A DNA stretch of 64,000 nucleotides, taken from Undaria pinnatifida (Eukaryota > Sar > Phaeophyceae > Laminariales > Alariaceae). Below, piece after piece: positions 21,901 through 33,266 of this stretch. How positions within the stretch are numbered: the stretch's first letter is position 1; each line of letters opens with the position of its first letter. Below the pieces are notes generated by a model, which worked only from the letters and a program-made list of their open reading frames with translations, was not told where the DNA came from and did not search any database. The position numbers and the translations under genes are program-made. Where the stretch lies: assembly GCA_012845835.1 (NCBI GenBank), contig JABAKD010000002.1:7186603-7250602 (forward strand). The letters are read 5' to 3'.

Positions 21901-22773
21901 TGGCGCAAGCAATGTCCTACTTGTACTACGAAAATGATGTGCGCTATGCGCGGCCGTGCTGATGTATGTGCAGTTGCATTCTTTTCTATTGCGATATGGT
22001 CGTTTCTCCCGGGGCGACTCGAGTTCTCCTGACCGAACCATACCGTTTTTTTGGCGTTTTTTCAACGTTTATTCACGCCAGGCGATGCCAGCTCACACCA
22101 GGATTCTAAATTATTATTTTTTTTTCCAGTAAAACAGGTGAACAACACCAAGTACTCGATTCGGGATGTTTTCAAGAACTGACGCCAAGTCATGTTCCCC
22201 CATGTTTCGTGGCTTGACCGATTTAACAGAGAACGCTTAATTTACTCGAGAAACGAGAACGCTTAATCGCATTGTAAGTATAGTAACGAGATCTCTTTTC
22301 CCACTTGAGTACTGGAATGATACCGGTTTCTGGAAATTGGCGGCAGAGACCCTAGCCTACACTCTATAGGGAACCCGGGGTCAGTTTGGATCGCTGAGGT
22401 CCGGGTAGGATGAGGTCCGCTGGGTGGGATCACGGTGCCACGCGGGAGTACGGTGCGAATACATGTGTGTGTTGGTTTACCAATGACACATCTCAAACCT
22501 TTGCTCAAACCGTAACTCTTTTATGGAAAAATTGTTTAAAGTACGTCGGTATGTTTGACCAATAAACAAAGGGGGGAATCTTCGAAAGAACGAAACGCTT
22601 TGTACAACAACAACAAAAACTAATTCGGACGATTTGGGGTTAAGGTGCCCCGCCCTCTTCAGAAATCGTTTCAGACTAAAAGTGCTTTGTACTTCTATCG
22701 TAGCGCGCGTCCCCCTTCTTTTTGGAACTCCCAAAAGGTAAAATGAACAGCCGACAAGGATGAACACATAATC

Positions 22774-22870
22774 GGCCACATTGCTCTGTTGGTAGAGTGA
22801 TAAATTCGGTGTCCGCCGGACTGGAACGCAAGCCAGGCAGTCAGTCGCGTATTCGACTCGGGATTCTTTT
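22774..22870 (+). repeat. tRNA-like Pol III promoter remnant (SINE-like)
   Basis: TTGCTCTGTTGGTAGAGT matches a tRNA A box / D arm, and TATTCGACTCGGG about 60 bases later matches a B box. The acceptor arms do not pair and no anticodon arm is clear, so it is not a functional tRNA. It may be a SINE head or a decayed tRNA. Confidence 0.3.
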
Positions 22871-24148
22871 GGGATCTGCAGGCCGAAGAAGCGACCTAAA
22901 AACCTGAGAGTTGCGATCAACGCAGAAGAATTCACACATGTCAGGCTCATCAGATCCCGAGTTCATGGTCTAGACTTTTTAGGGTATAGATAGATCCCTT
23001 CTCTACGTGATCTGCAAGGTCTAGATCATGTTGCTGGGTGGGAACCGTAGTATCTACAGGATTACCTAGCACGTGTTTCACGGGTTGGATCCGTACGATA
23101 CAGATCCCGCACAATTGGATCTGTACGATACAGATCCCGCGCAAAACGGTTCTGGACCGAAATCGCCCTTGCTTGGTAAAATTATCCAATTCACTCCCTG
23201 ACGAAATCCAGAGGAGTCATATATCTTCAAAATCTAATGCATCGTCTGTGAAACACGCTCAACCGGAATATCACGCAGCTTGCAAAAATGTGTATTGACC
23301 CTAAATTTGATCGAACTCACACAGCTCACGTCAGTATATGAAGTAATTTTATAAATTATCGGGAGCGGCAGACTCAGGATGGCGATCTTAAATAGACGAT
23401 CTGCTGTAGATCACGATCTGTCCTACCTTTAGAAGTTTCAGCTACCAAGTTAAGGGAGCATTACCTGTCTTCGCTAAGCGTCATCGGGGGGAAAGGCACC
23501 ACATTATAGTCCATGGGATTTTTGCATCGGATTGCATTTTCACATTTTCTCAACAAATCAGGTTATGAGCCTCGGAAAATTAGGTGCGCCTCTACCGTTG
23601 CGTGCGTCTGGAAGGCACGACTCGAAAGCAGAAAAGACGTACTTAGACAGCACACAATAGAGACTTCGCGTTATTTAGCCTCGCTAGCTCGAGGTTTTTG
23701 TTTTGCTCGGTTCGGACCACACGAAACTTGTCCACCATTCATTTTGCTCTTCGCGTCATTGTGTACGGCTGTGTAAGTCCACCGTTTCGCTGCGGGGGGT
23801 CTCCCTCCCTCAGGTTGTTAAGTTTTTCCTGACTCGACCTTGTTGTTGTTTTCGTCCTTGTTGTTGTCCCACACCAGAAGCATTGCAGTCTCGTTTGTGG
23901 CCACGGCCCGAGTTATGGCTATGAGTTAAGGTGAAAAATACAAAAACAACAATCAAACAACTGTTTCCTCGGGCTGTTAAGTTTTTCCTGAGTTGACGTT
24001 GTTGTTGTCCTTCTCCTTCTATAACGTGACTATTGAAGCCCGTCTTGTGATGAAGGCTACGAGAATATGGCGACGAGGTCATTGAGAGAACAATAATCAT
24101 CAGCAACAAACAATAACGACCTGCTGCACGTGTGTGCTACAGCACGGC

Positions 24149-24225
24149 GCCCTTTTCACTGAGCTCGAAGCGTCCCATGCAGCAGCGCCTAGATGTACCC
24201 GCCGCGGCAGCTCAAAGGGAGGGAC
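24149..24225 (-). pseudogene. Ghost copy of the last proton-channel exon (3' end)
   Basis: On the reverse strand this matches the C-terminal coding end at about 24366-24440: ARCTGCCGCGGCGGGTACAT-type sequence, then GGGACGCTTCGAGCTC, against the parent's GGGACGTTTCAGACCC. It is degenerate and lies just downstream of the true stop. Confidence 0.65.
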
Positions 24226-24365
24226 GCGTCCCTGCCCCCCTCCCGCCTCTCCGAGACATTTTATCCCCTCGAGACTGCCATCGCCACCCCCACCGACCCT
24301 CACAGCAACACCACGACCACCACCACGCCACCACCACCAACACCACGACCACCACCACCCCTTTT

Positions 24366-27300
24366 TCATTGGGTCTGAAACGTCCCATCCTGTAGCACAT
24401 AGATGCGCCCACTGGGGCGACGGCTCGTCGAAGGGGGAGCTTTTCCTTGATCATCCCCGCTTCGAAATCCGCCTCCCTCAAGACTCCTCTTCTCGCCGGC
24501 GGTCGAAGACGAGCGGTCGCTGGCAGTTTCTGTAGCGGTCGGAGATAAGCCAGGTTTTCGTTTTTTTTCGTCAGATGCGGTCGATTTAAAAAATTCAGCT
24601 TTTTTTGTTTTAACGCCATCTTCGCCGGTGTTTCTGTCGATGGCGTCGTCGTCTGCTACTCCACCCACCAGATCGGGTGGTATGCGAGTCTCGGCGATGT
24701 CCATGGCGGCGATCTTAAGGGCTTCATTCAGGGTTTCCACCTGCTTGTTTTTATTGTAGAAAAAATGGAGTATGCACAATTCACGAGCTGTGAGATCGAA
24801 GGATTATATTTGCAAGATGCGTGCCGGCAACCTACTCCGGTCTGCTACTACTTAAAAAACAATATTTACAGTCTCATACTTGTCTTGAAAAATTGGGCTG
24901 CGTTGTAAAAGAGGGTAAGGGCCTCGTTCGGTGTTTCCACCTGATGGTTTTACGGCAGTCGTTTAAAAGAACATAAGGGAGAGCGTGCTCCAAGGCGACG
25001 GTGTCCTCCAGTAGAATATTAGCGATAATGGAGAGCGTGAACCAATTGGGGGGGGGGGGGGGAGGTTTGAGGAGGCGGCGGGAGGGCCAGTGTTTTGAGC
25101 AGGGGCGCGAAAGGACGCGAGCTACGCTAGGGTAGCCGTTGTTTGGTTACAAAAAGCTCTCTGCACCTGGAAACCCTTTTTTGTGGGAACATTTCACTTG
25201 CAATCATTAGTGTAGGGAGGGCTTTTGGGGTATTAAGAATAAGGTTAAGGACCTCCTTAATTGTGGAGCTTACCTCATATTTGTTTTACGATCCGACATC
25301 TTTTTTAATTGGGTACCATAGTATTCTTCAGTTCGGGCGGGTGGAGGCTTCTGGTCAGATGGTTGAAATTTCGACACGTACCGCGATAGAGGTGAGCCTT
25401 TTTTCTTTTTTTTTCTAGATTGACTTTCGAGGAGCTCCACACCCCGTCCGAAACACGGTTCTTGAGCAAAACTGAAAAGCTCAATCCGATAATCAAACCC
25501 GTGGTCGTCCATGGTATACGAAAAAATATTTTTGTCAAATCAAAGAAGGGATATTTTTTCTTTCAATGAGTTCGGGCTAGGGAGCGTCCTGGTCAGTCAG
25601 CTTTGTTTTAGACCGACATAGTGCTATCATACCTCTCTAGTAGCACCCGCATCTCATCTCTTGGCCCGTCCCCTGTTTTTCCCTCAAGAACAACGCCATC
25701 CAAGGAACACGCCACCACCTTTTTTTCCCGTGCTGCATTCCTAGATCTGACATAATCCTAGATCCTCGGTTTTAACTGGGTTCCCAAAAAACATACCGTA
25801 CACGGAGCTAGGAGCGTAGGTGTACCTCGTCCTTGTAGCCTTGCAGCATTTTGTCGACCCTTTTTCTCGCATTGATCTCCCGTCTAATCGTTTCTTGCAA
25901 TCGCCTCTTCTCTATGTCCAAATCCTGCGTTCGCTGTTGGTGACGAAGCCGAAGGTGGGTGGGGTGGGGTGGTTGGGCGGGGTGTGGTTAAATAGCACAA
26001 CAAACGGGAGAAGGGAGGGGATTGGAGACGTTACTGTTACATGCTTTTCGTCGTGCTGCAGGTAATGCGCCAAGCACCTCTCACAGATGCATCGACGAGA
26101 GAAACGCGACCGTTCAGCCGAAAGACCCTCGAACGTCTTTGCGGCATGGCAGAAGCGTCGGAAGCGATCCAATTTTCTGGAACCGATGTGAAGGAGGTGA
26201 GAGCCGTGTCAATACCGTTCGCTGGCGACTTTTCTTTAGGTAGGCATATTTTCTACCGGCTGTACACACTCTCTCGAAACGGGGTGGGGGGGTAGGAGCC
26301 CGGACCGCTCTTGCATGTTGATGGCGGTAGTTTCTAAGACACCGCATTTTTCTAGCAGCTGGTGATCTGTCGATCCAATTCTCTGGAATCGAGCAGGTGC
26401 TGAGAGCCAGATCGCTACTCTTCGCTGGCGACTTTTCTTCACGTACCCACCTTTCTTTTAACAATCGCGGGTAAGCTGTGGAAATGGGGAGAGGGTAAGA
26501 AAAAAGCCCGGTCGACTCATTTCACGCTTGTTGCGACTTCTTACACATAGCGCACCGTTTCCAGCAGTTGACGACTTCTAGATGCAGTTCAATGGAATCG
26601 AGCCGAGGATAAGAGCTAGGTCGCCACTGTTTACTAGCACATTTACAGGTACACACCTTCTCTAACAGCTGGACCTTGTCTAGGGTGGCACCGTGGACCG
26701 CGTCCGCCGCTAGCAAGGCCGTGTTCATCACCCTCGCCACTCGCCAGACCCGCAGAGCTCCAAGTAGTCGCAACCCTGTTGGCGCGTTTTTGAGGCGGGG
26801 AGCGGGGGACGGGATATCTTAGGAAGATTAGTATTTTTAGGTGGCGTAATTGAGGTGGGAGGGGGGGACGGAGACACGAACTTGAGATAAAAGTTTAGCA
26901 AGGATAAAAGGTTGGCGTGCTCAGCAAGGCCATATTCACTAGCCCGCCACCTACAACACCTGCAAAGCACGGAGCAACCGAACCCCTGCTGGAGTGATTG
27001 GGCGGGGGAATGGGAGCGAGAGAATACTATTGTTTTTCTTGATATATAAATTTGGCCATTGACTACTCATCCTTTTAGAGACGGAGCACCGGGGAGAGGG
27101 TTGGTCGCATCCGTGTTGGCGTGGTTGGGGCGGGGCACGGGGGAGATGATGTGGATAGAAGAGGAGTGTCCATGCGCAAGGCATCGTACGTAAAACCTAT
27201 TGTTTTACCGTACGCGTGTTAAACGTGTTTCTGGCAAGTCATATGTGCCACCCCTACCCGTCCCGTAGTTTTCTTGGAAGGGGCAAACAGAAACTACAGC

Positions 27301-29917
27301 GAGGTTTAGCACGAGCAGCAGGTTTATCGTCAACCATGGCCTCCTCTACGCGCAAGGCATATAATAGAAACCCATTGCTGTACCGTGCCATTGAGAGGGT
27401 TCTGCTCCACTTCTCCCACAACATTGACAACGGAATCTTATCTCCGGGGGAAAACGGCATCTTCGACACTACTCGTGGCAAACATCACCTTTGCCCATCC
27501 CAGCCATTTCTTGATAGAGGCACACGGAAACCACGGCGAGGTCTAGGACGTATCCCAGGTGTCTGAAGAAGTTTCCTCGGAACGCGGCCAGGAGAAGAAC
27601 CACCTCGATCGCGAACAGGATGATCGTGAATCCTGTGAAAGACTGCCGAACACGAGAGGGCGTGTGCGGGTAGCGGCAAGGGGATTGGTTTGGCGTGTAG
27701 CTGTACAAGATGGGGTGCAATATATTGCCAAGCGAATAACAAGCATGTGGATCAGAACGAAGACCAAATGTTTTGGGGGGACGCTGAAGAGTCTGGATGA
27801 GATGCATTTAGCACCGCACTCACGACATGCGGACAAAACACTTGGAATTAAACTAGGATAATGTTAGGAGTTGGAAATGGGTTAAGCAATCGTGCTCAGC
27901 GGCGATCGCTACGCTAAACCCCATGTAGTGGCCTGTACAAGACTGCCGGCGAGCGCATCCGTGCGCGGGCGAGGGGAATGATTGGTGTGTAGACACGCAC
28001 GAGTTCAGCTGCCGGTACGGTAAGCACGTTGCCGTAAACAGGAGTGCAGGCACCTCACGGGATCAGATACTTCAAGTTTGCCGGACCAGGGAAGCAGTTT
28101 CACGGGTTTCTAACTATTTAGGCGGACCTCTGGTTATCGTCCACCCGGCTGCCTGCCTAGGATGCGTGAGAGGATCAGATCCTGAGTCGGTACCAGAAAA
28201 ACAGCGACATCTCTTTTCTTGCCACCACCCTTTATTTTCTATAGAAACGCACCTACCGTTTTTGTTGGACACATTGTCTGGAGCTATTACAGAGGACGAT
28301 AGTAAATAGGACCAAATATTGTTAGTAAAATAGATTAATATATATGTTTTTGTGTTCACCGTAGGTCCTATTTACTAGGGTCCCCCGTAATAGTATGCGA
28401 TAATTGTTCCCAGTGATGTAACCGGGTAAAGATCACCGCCCTGGATGCCTGCGTATCGTATCTTCGTCACGCTGGTGCCTCGGCATTGAACACACCGAAA
28501 ACAAGGCCCGGTTGTAGCCTTCCAGGCATGGAAACCTGCGTCGCCTACGTAGCGTTTCGTGCATCCCACCCCCCTTGGTACGGTGCGTCCGTCATACACC
28601 GTTCACACCCCCAAGAGGATCCAAACGCGGTGAGGTGCCTCCCTTTTTACGACTGTAAAAATCGTGTCATGCTACTTCCAAGAACATTTTACCCAAACCC
28701 GGGGTGCACTTTTCACGCGCCAAGCGATGAAAATGAGGCGGAAAACTGTCCTGACATAACTACAACGATCATCCCACATTTCTGCCCAATACTGAAACCC
28801 CTAAAACTGTCGGATACTAGGCTTTAACATATTCACTATATGCGTTGAAGCTCGTTAGTTTATGTTGCGCTTCGTCGTCTCAGGTTGCGCCGCATTTCTT
28901 TGTGTAACGTATCTACCGAGATATGCTCGAGCGGAGAGTCCTTGGTTGGATACGTAGCTGAGTTCTTCGTCGGAGTTCCATGCGATTGGTACGCGTTTCG
29001 TCTCTTTTCTTGGTATCAAGCTCTACGAATTCTGCTGTAATGATGCAAGACGAGCGTCGTCGCTGGTATGACCAGGTTGATTTTGCATGAAGTGAAGCGG
29101 AGAGAAGAATCAAGACACCGTCCTTTAACGGGCATTTGGCCCTCCTCTGTAGAACCGCAGCTGTGGTATGCATCACTCACACGTACGCAGACACCTTTTC
29201 TACCAACACTTTTTTCCGTTCCTGCAGGCAGCTACACACGAGTACCATACATACCGGATTGTATACACAGGTTATGAGAGAAAATTTACATCCAATGCCT
29301 TCATCATGCGTGGCAGGGTCAACATGGAAATATGCTCTTCCGAAACCCCAGGCAAAGCACTTGTCTTCAATAGGTAGTCGCCTACCGTGCATCCAACCTG
29401 CTGTACTTGAGGCCTAAGGAGGTACAGAAAATCAGGGCGCGCTTGCGTCAACAGGGGTTAAATCGTGGCTACGCTGTATGTGACCACAAAATCGCCGGAT
29501 TTGGCTTCAACGTCGGTGGAATAGTGAATACAGTGCTGCTTCGAAACTCCATCAACCTGCAGAAACATTGTCGTAATCTTGTGAAGCATCGCTGTATTCA
29601 CGATCAGACTGTTGCGTGATATCGGTCGTAATGTTGTGAAACAGCTCTATTTTCTTTACATTCACGATTATACTGCTTTGTGATATCGAGCGAACGATTC
29701 AACTGACCGTCGTACCTGGAGAAGTCGCACGACGAGACGGATCACCCATGCACCGGTCGAACCCTCTCTATCCCCCCCTTCCCCCTTCTCGTCGGCCTCC
29801 CCCGCTCGCAGGAACAGCGGCAGGAGCTGCACGGTGCTAGCCACCAAATCCAGAAAAATTATCGTAACCACGGCCACCTGATAAAGCATTGTTACGGGGG
29901 AACCTATTTGGAATCAT

Positions 29918-30005
<88 letters not shown>

Positions 30006-33000
30006 ATTGTTGTTGTTGTCGTTGTTGTTGTTACTGTTGTTGCTGTTGTTGCTGTTGTTGTTGCTGTTGTTGTTGCTGTTGTTGTTGTTGTTGCTGTTGT
30101 TGTTGTTGTTGTCTCACATTAACTATTGTCGACCATCTAGAGTCCGTGGTCACACAAAGGTGCTGGAGCCCTAGGAAGATCCGAAAAAACCAAATGAAAT
30201 CAAAGTTCGTCCGGGAAAATACTACGCTTTCCCGCCTAGAAACGCACGATACGAAGAAGAAGGCGCACAAGTGAAATGATCCAATGTGCAAACTGAACTC
30301 ACATGGCCGCGGGTATCCACTCAACTACGGCATAGGGCTCCCCCAATAGTAATCAGGACCAAAAAAGGCTAGTAAAAAACATTGGAATATATAGTTTTTG
30401 TGTACATGTCGGGTCTTGATTACTACGGTCCTCCGTAGTAGAGGGAACTAGTCCATCGGACTGCTCTTAAAAGCTAACTACACTCCGTCTAACGCCAAGT
30501 GGCACTCTCCCCCCTTGAAACGCCGTGATGCAGTTCGGCGGTGTATCTAAGGGCGGACGCTTGACGCAAAGCCAACGAGCACTGGGAAGGTGGAACTCTC
30601 TACGCGAATGAAAAACGAAGAAGCACGCATACCGGGGGGGAGAAGGGACGACATCAATCCGCATGACCACCTCTTGTTCAGAAGATGACGAATAAAAGTG
30701 AGACATGAAAATAGAAAACGAGTGGACGTGTCAAATCCACACGGTTCCAGTTTCTAGACTGGTAGTAAAAGTTTAACCAACCGCCTAGACAAGCTAAGCC
30801 CTACGTATAACACACCTGCACCTCGAACAGCTCGACGAATCGGCCCAAGCTCGCCGCACTCAACCGCCCAAAGCCAATAGCTGACTTCTCTTGCTGCCGC
30901 CCCTGCCCACGCAAGCGGTCGGTGCGTTTTTCGGTGGCGAAGATAGCTGCGGTGGCGGTGGTTTCTGTTGATGTAAAGCGCCGGTGACGCACAGTGGCCC
31001 GTCCTGGCGTGCTTAAGGAGACCTGGAGGGAACGCGCGCCGATTGGGGGGGGCGTATTCATTGTCATGCATGGCCGTAATCTTGACCCCTTTGAGACTTC
31101 AGGCGAAAAAAAATGACGATTACGGCATCATCGGTCACATGAGGCAATCCGAGCTGTTGGTGTAGGAGACGGGTTTGAACTGCAACACAGGAAGCTAGCT
31201 GTGAGGCAAGCAAGCATGAGGCATGGCGATGCTCGGATTGCCTCAAAGTTTTGCTAGACGCTTGGTTAGATCGTGCTCGTCGCGCCTAGGTTTGTACACC
31301 ATAATCTAGTCCCAATAAGGTCAAGACCATGGATGGGGGAGTAACCAGCAATGGTTGGGCTTCCTATTATGTATCCCGGGGCGGGTGCTATACCCGTATC
31401 ATGTGTAGCCGTAGTCCTTAAGACCACATGGAGCGTCGTAACCCTACAGTGTCGGGGCGAAGCATGGCGGGTTTTAACCGACCAGGCAGGCGTTGCTTGC
31501 TCCATGCCCGAAGCGCCGCGAGGAGTTCGGCGATTCGCGTGAAGGGTGGGCTGCATCCTACTAAGAACCGCTTGCGAGGCGGACTTCGGGGGGGGAGGGG
31601 TGTAGTCATTATCAGGCATAGGCGTCATTTCAGGCAGCGCAACCCTTCAATGCCAGGCCAAAGACCAGCGCATTCCTTCTAGGCCGGGATTGGGCACGTC
31701 GGGTTTTCAAAGGCAGGGGCGGGGGCAACCAGGCGGGGGGCGGGGCGGGGGGGGGTCATAGCTGTTGGGTTACTATTTTTGCATCCAGGGCGAGGGGGGG
31801 AGAGGGGAGAATTCATAATACTTGGATGGACTGTTTTGCTTCCGGGAGTGAATGCGACCTTTTTTTCAGCCCGAGTACAGCCTGGTGGGCGTGTTTGTCA
31901 TGAACGCTACGCGCTCTACCGGTCTCCAATGAAATTTTCTCTCCTTATCTAATCTGAAAAATACGGTTAGGAGAATTTTGATTTGAATGTCAAGCGGAAG
32001 TTGAAGTTGACATTGAAGTTGATTTTGAATTGAACAGATGTTGAAGTTGAAACATATCGCTTTCAAGCTCACCAACCCCCCGCCACCAACTTGGTCGGGC
32101 GAGCTCTCACCCGGCCAAGAATTAGCAAACATGCACCGTTTTTTTTATTGCAGACGTTTGTGTTTGATTGTGACCGTTTGCGGTGATACTGTTGTAGACC
32201 AATGAGGCACCGCAGTGCGATGCGTCCCGGTACCGCTGCAACGTATTACAGCAGCACAGTTCTTAGATTTGGTACTACTGTACCACGAGTAGCTGTTGCA
32301 ACGTAATTGATCCACCCCCAACATAGTAATGCCCATTGCTGTCTCTGGAATGGCCACACCAGAAAACAAAGCAACTCATTGACGCTGTCATCCATACGCA
32401 AGAAGGGAGGCACAAGGTGCCAAAGTCCGTCCTACGAGCGGCTCTTGGAAGGATGCAGTTTACCCTTCATGCGACTCGCCGAACACCTCACGGCGCTTCG
32501 CGCTTGGTGCAAGCGATGTTTTCCTGGTTGGTGAAAACCCGACGTACTCCGTCCCGGTATAGTTAGGGGTGAAAACCCGACGTACTCCGTCTCGGTATAG
32601 TAGGGGTGCGAGGGGCTATGGTCATACGACTACGGCCATGCACAAACTGAGTACACCCCAGCCCCCGTCAGCCCAGCAGCACCAGGTTGCTACAGATACG
32701 TATGAGGGATACTTACTGCAGTACGGGAATACGGCACATCGTACTCTTTTTTTTCATCTCCTTCGCCTGATAGAAGCCGCACTTCCGCCATGTATGACCA
32801 GCAAGGACGGCAGATACGGTGAGCATAACAGCAGCGAATCCTCCGATCAATGCGCAACACCTTACCGCACCTACGAAGCAGAACTCCTATGCACCAGGTA
32901 AGCAATGTTGGTCGAACTCACGGCTGACCTTTTTTTTTTTAATGTTGAAAGTCTCACCGACCCAGAAGCCGGCGCCGCCCTGCCATCAGCTTTGCCCTCC

Positions 33001-33266
33001 TCCTCCTCGTGAGACTCAGCAGAATGGGAACCAGATTCGGAGGGAGATACTACGCCTCTTGCTGTTGTTGCTATGGACCTTGGTTTGACGGCCTTGTTCG
33101 TCGATTCTTCGGCAGCCGTGTGATTAGCAGCGCCGGCCGAGGTACTCGGCGAATTTTTGGTAGCAGTTTCTGTTGCTGATGCTGCGTCTGCTGCTGCGTC
33201 TGCGTTCGCGCTAGCGCGTTGTCGGTTCCGGATGGCATGGAACTCGTCGAAGGTGATCGACACCAT
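24366..33266 (-). CDS. HVCN1: Voltage-gated proton channel (Hv1/HVCN1 type), 7 exons
   Basis: Exons in coding order: 33266-32958, 31022-30822, 29877-29716, 27642-27489, 26775-26657, 25924-25826, 24740-24366 (1419 bp, 472 aa, phases consistent, all GT-AG). The product conducts H+ through a four-helix voltage-sensor domain. Residues 1-103 are a Ser/Ala/Glu-rich cytosolic N-terminus, then a basic segment to FVELFE (170). S1 is VAVVTIIFLDLVAS, with the selectivity Asp at D180 (human D112). S2 has F-A-I-E (F234, E237) and S3 has D258, the charge-transfer trio with the correct 21-residue spacing. S4 reads LRVWRVARVMN, with R284, R287, R290 and N293. Residues about 304-360 form a coiled coil (EKRRLQETIRREINARKRV), then a 100-residue polar tail. 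The ATG at 33266 has A at -3 and G at +4. The His residues that bind Zn in animal Hv1 loops are not apparent. It is divergent to GPX. Exons 1 and 7 are inferred from phase and sequence character. Confidence 0.88.
24908..24948 (-). pseudogene. Ghost copy of the start of proton-channel exon 7
   Basis: Reverse strand reads CAGGTGGAAACACCGAACGA, matching the exon start CAGGTGGAAACCCTGAATGA at about 24743-24724, including the acceptor. It lies about 200 bases upstream of the true exon. Confidence 0.6.
26060..26600 (-). pseudogene. Duplicated intron/exon fragments after the S4 exon
   Basis: Three related segments (about 26140-26240, 26340-26450 and 26550-26640) share GCTCTCA..., GATTCCAGAGAATTGGATCG and the end of the S4 exon (CAGCTGCTAGAAAAATG or CAACTGCTGGAAACGG, parent CAGCTGTTAGAGAAGG). 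The copy at 26060-26195 has open frames on both strands and could be an unrecognised exon. The channel splices in phase without it, so it is treated as duplicated intronic material. Confidence 0.5.
26923..27125 (-). pseudogene. Ghost copies of the S4 exon
   Basis: About 26923-26992 matches the S4 exon in reverse orientation (GCAAGGCCATATTCACTAGC against GCAAGGCCGTGTTCATCACC) but with the arginine codons disrupted. A shorter and more decayed copy lies near 27077-27125. Both lie upstream of the true S4 exon (26657-26775) in coding direction. Confidence 0.65.
27237..27330 (-). pseudogene. Ghost copy of the 3' part of the S2-S3 exon
   Basis: CGTCCCGTAGTTTTCTTGGA...GAAACTACAGCGAGGT parallels the exon's CATCCCAGCCATTTCTTGAT...GAAACCACGGCGAGGT at about 27495-27545 (both written on the + strand). 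It is degenerate, without an open frame. Confidence 0.65.
27806..28030. repeat. Ghost of the S2-S3 exon acceptor region beside a dispersed repeat
   Basis: About 27895-28030 resembles 27597-27740 (GATCGC..., CTGTACAAGACTGCCG, TGGTTTGGCGTGTAG words), an upstream copy of the exon start and its intron. It is preceded (27806-27885) by a sequence also found at 54105-54180 (GACAAAACACTTGGA, GTTGGAAATGGGTTAA), which is a dispersed repeat rather than exon. Confidence 0.5.
28284..28393. repeat. 110 bp hairpin element, copy 1
   Basis: TAGTAAATAGGACC at 28300-28313 is perfectly inverted at 28364-28377, and similarity continues outward (CTATTAC...GGAC / GTCC...GTAATAG), giving arms of about 30 bp. The loop carries ATATATATGTTTTTGTGT. 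It lies in a proton-channel intron. Confidence 0.75.
29920..30115. repeat. (TTG)n trinucleotide microsatellite
   Basis: About 65 near-perfect TTG units with occasional C/A substitutions. Frames read poly-Val or poly-Leu on + and poly-Gln on -. It is 40 bases upstream (in coding direction) of the acceptor of the S1 exon, inside an intron, so it is not a coding polyglutamine tract. Confidence 0.95.
30324..30441. repeat. Hairpin element, copy 2
   Basis: TAGTAATCAGGACC at 30347-30360 is inverted at 30412-30425 with one mismatch. The loop shares GGCTAGTAAAA, ATATATAG and TTTTTGTGT with the 28284 copy. The two lie in adjacent introns of the proton channel. Confidence 0.75.
31055..31720 (-). repeat. 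Family D repeat copies in proton-channel intron 1
   Basis: On the reverse strand about 31640-31380 carries the family D body (GGATGCAGCCCACCCTTCAC, CGGCGCTTCGGGCATGGAGC). A fragment at 31055-31080 carries the GGCCATGCATGACAATGA end, about 30 bases before the acceptor of exon 2. The frame conserved in other copies (RMQPTLHANRRTPRGAS) is open here too. Confidence 0.7.
32320..32665 (+). repeat. Family D repeat, fullest copy
   Basis: Runs from about TGCTGTCTCTGGAATGGCCA through GGATGCAGTTTACCCTTCAT and CGGCGCTTCGCGCTTGGTGC to GGCCATGCACAAACTGAGTA. An internal segment (AAAACCCGACGTACTCCGTC) is duplicated in tandem. The inverted copy at 48905-49215 matches over the whole length. Confidence 0.8.

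Noticed and set aside
29889-30324. Poly-Val, poly-Leu and poly-Gln ORFs
   Set aside because: Products of a TTG microsatellite in a proton-channel intron.
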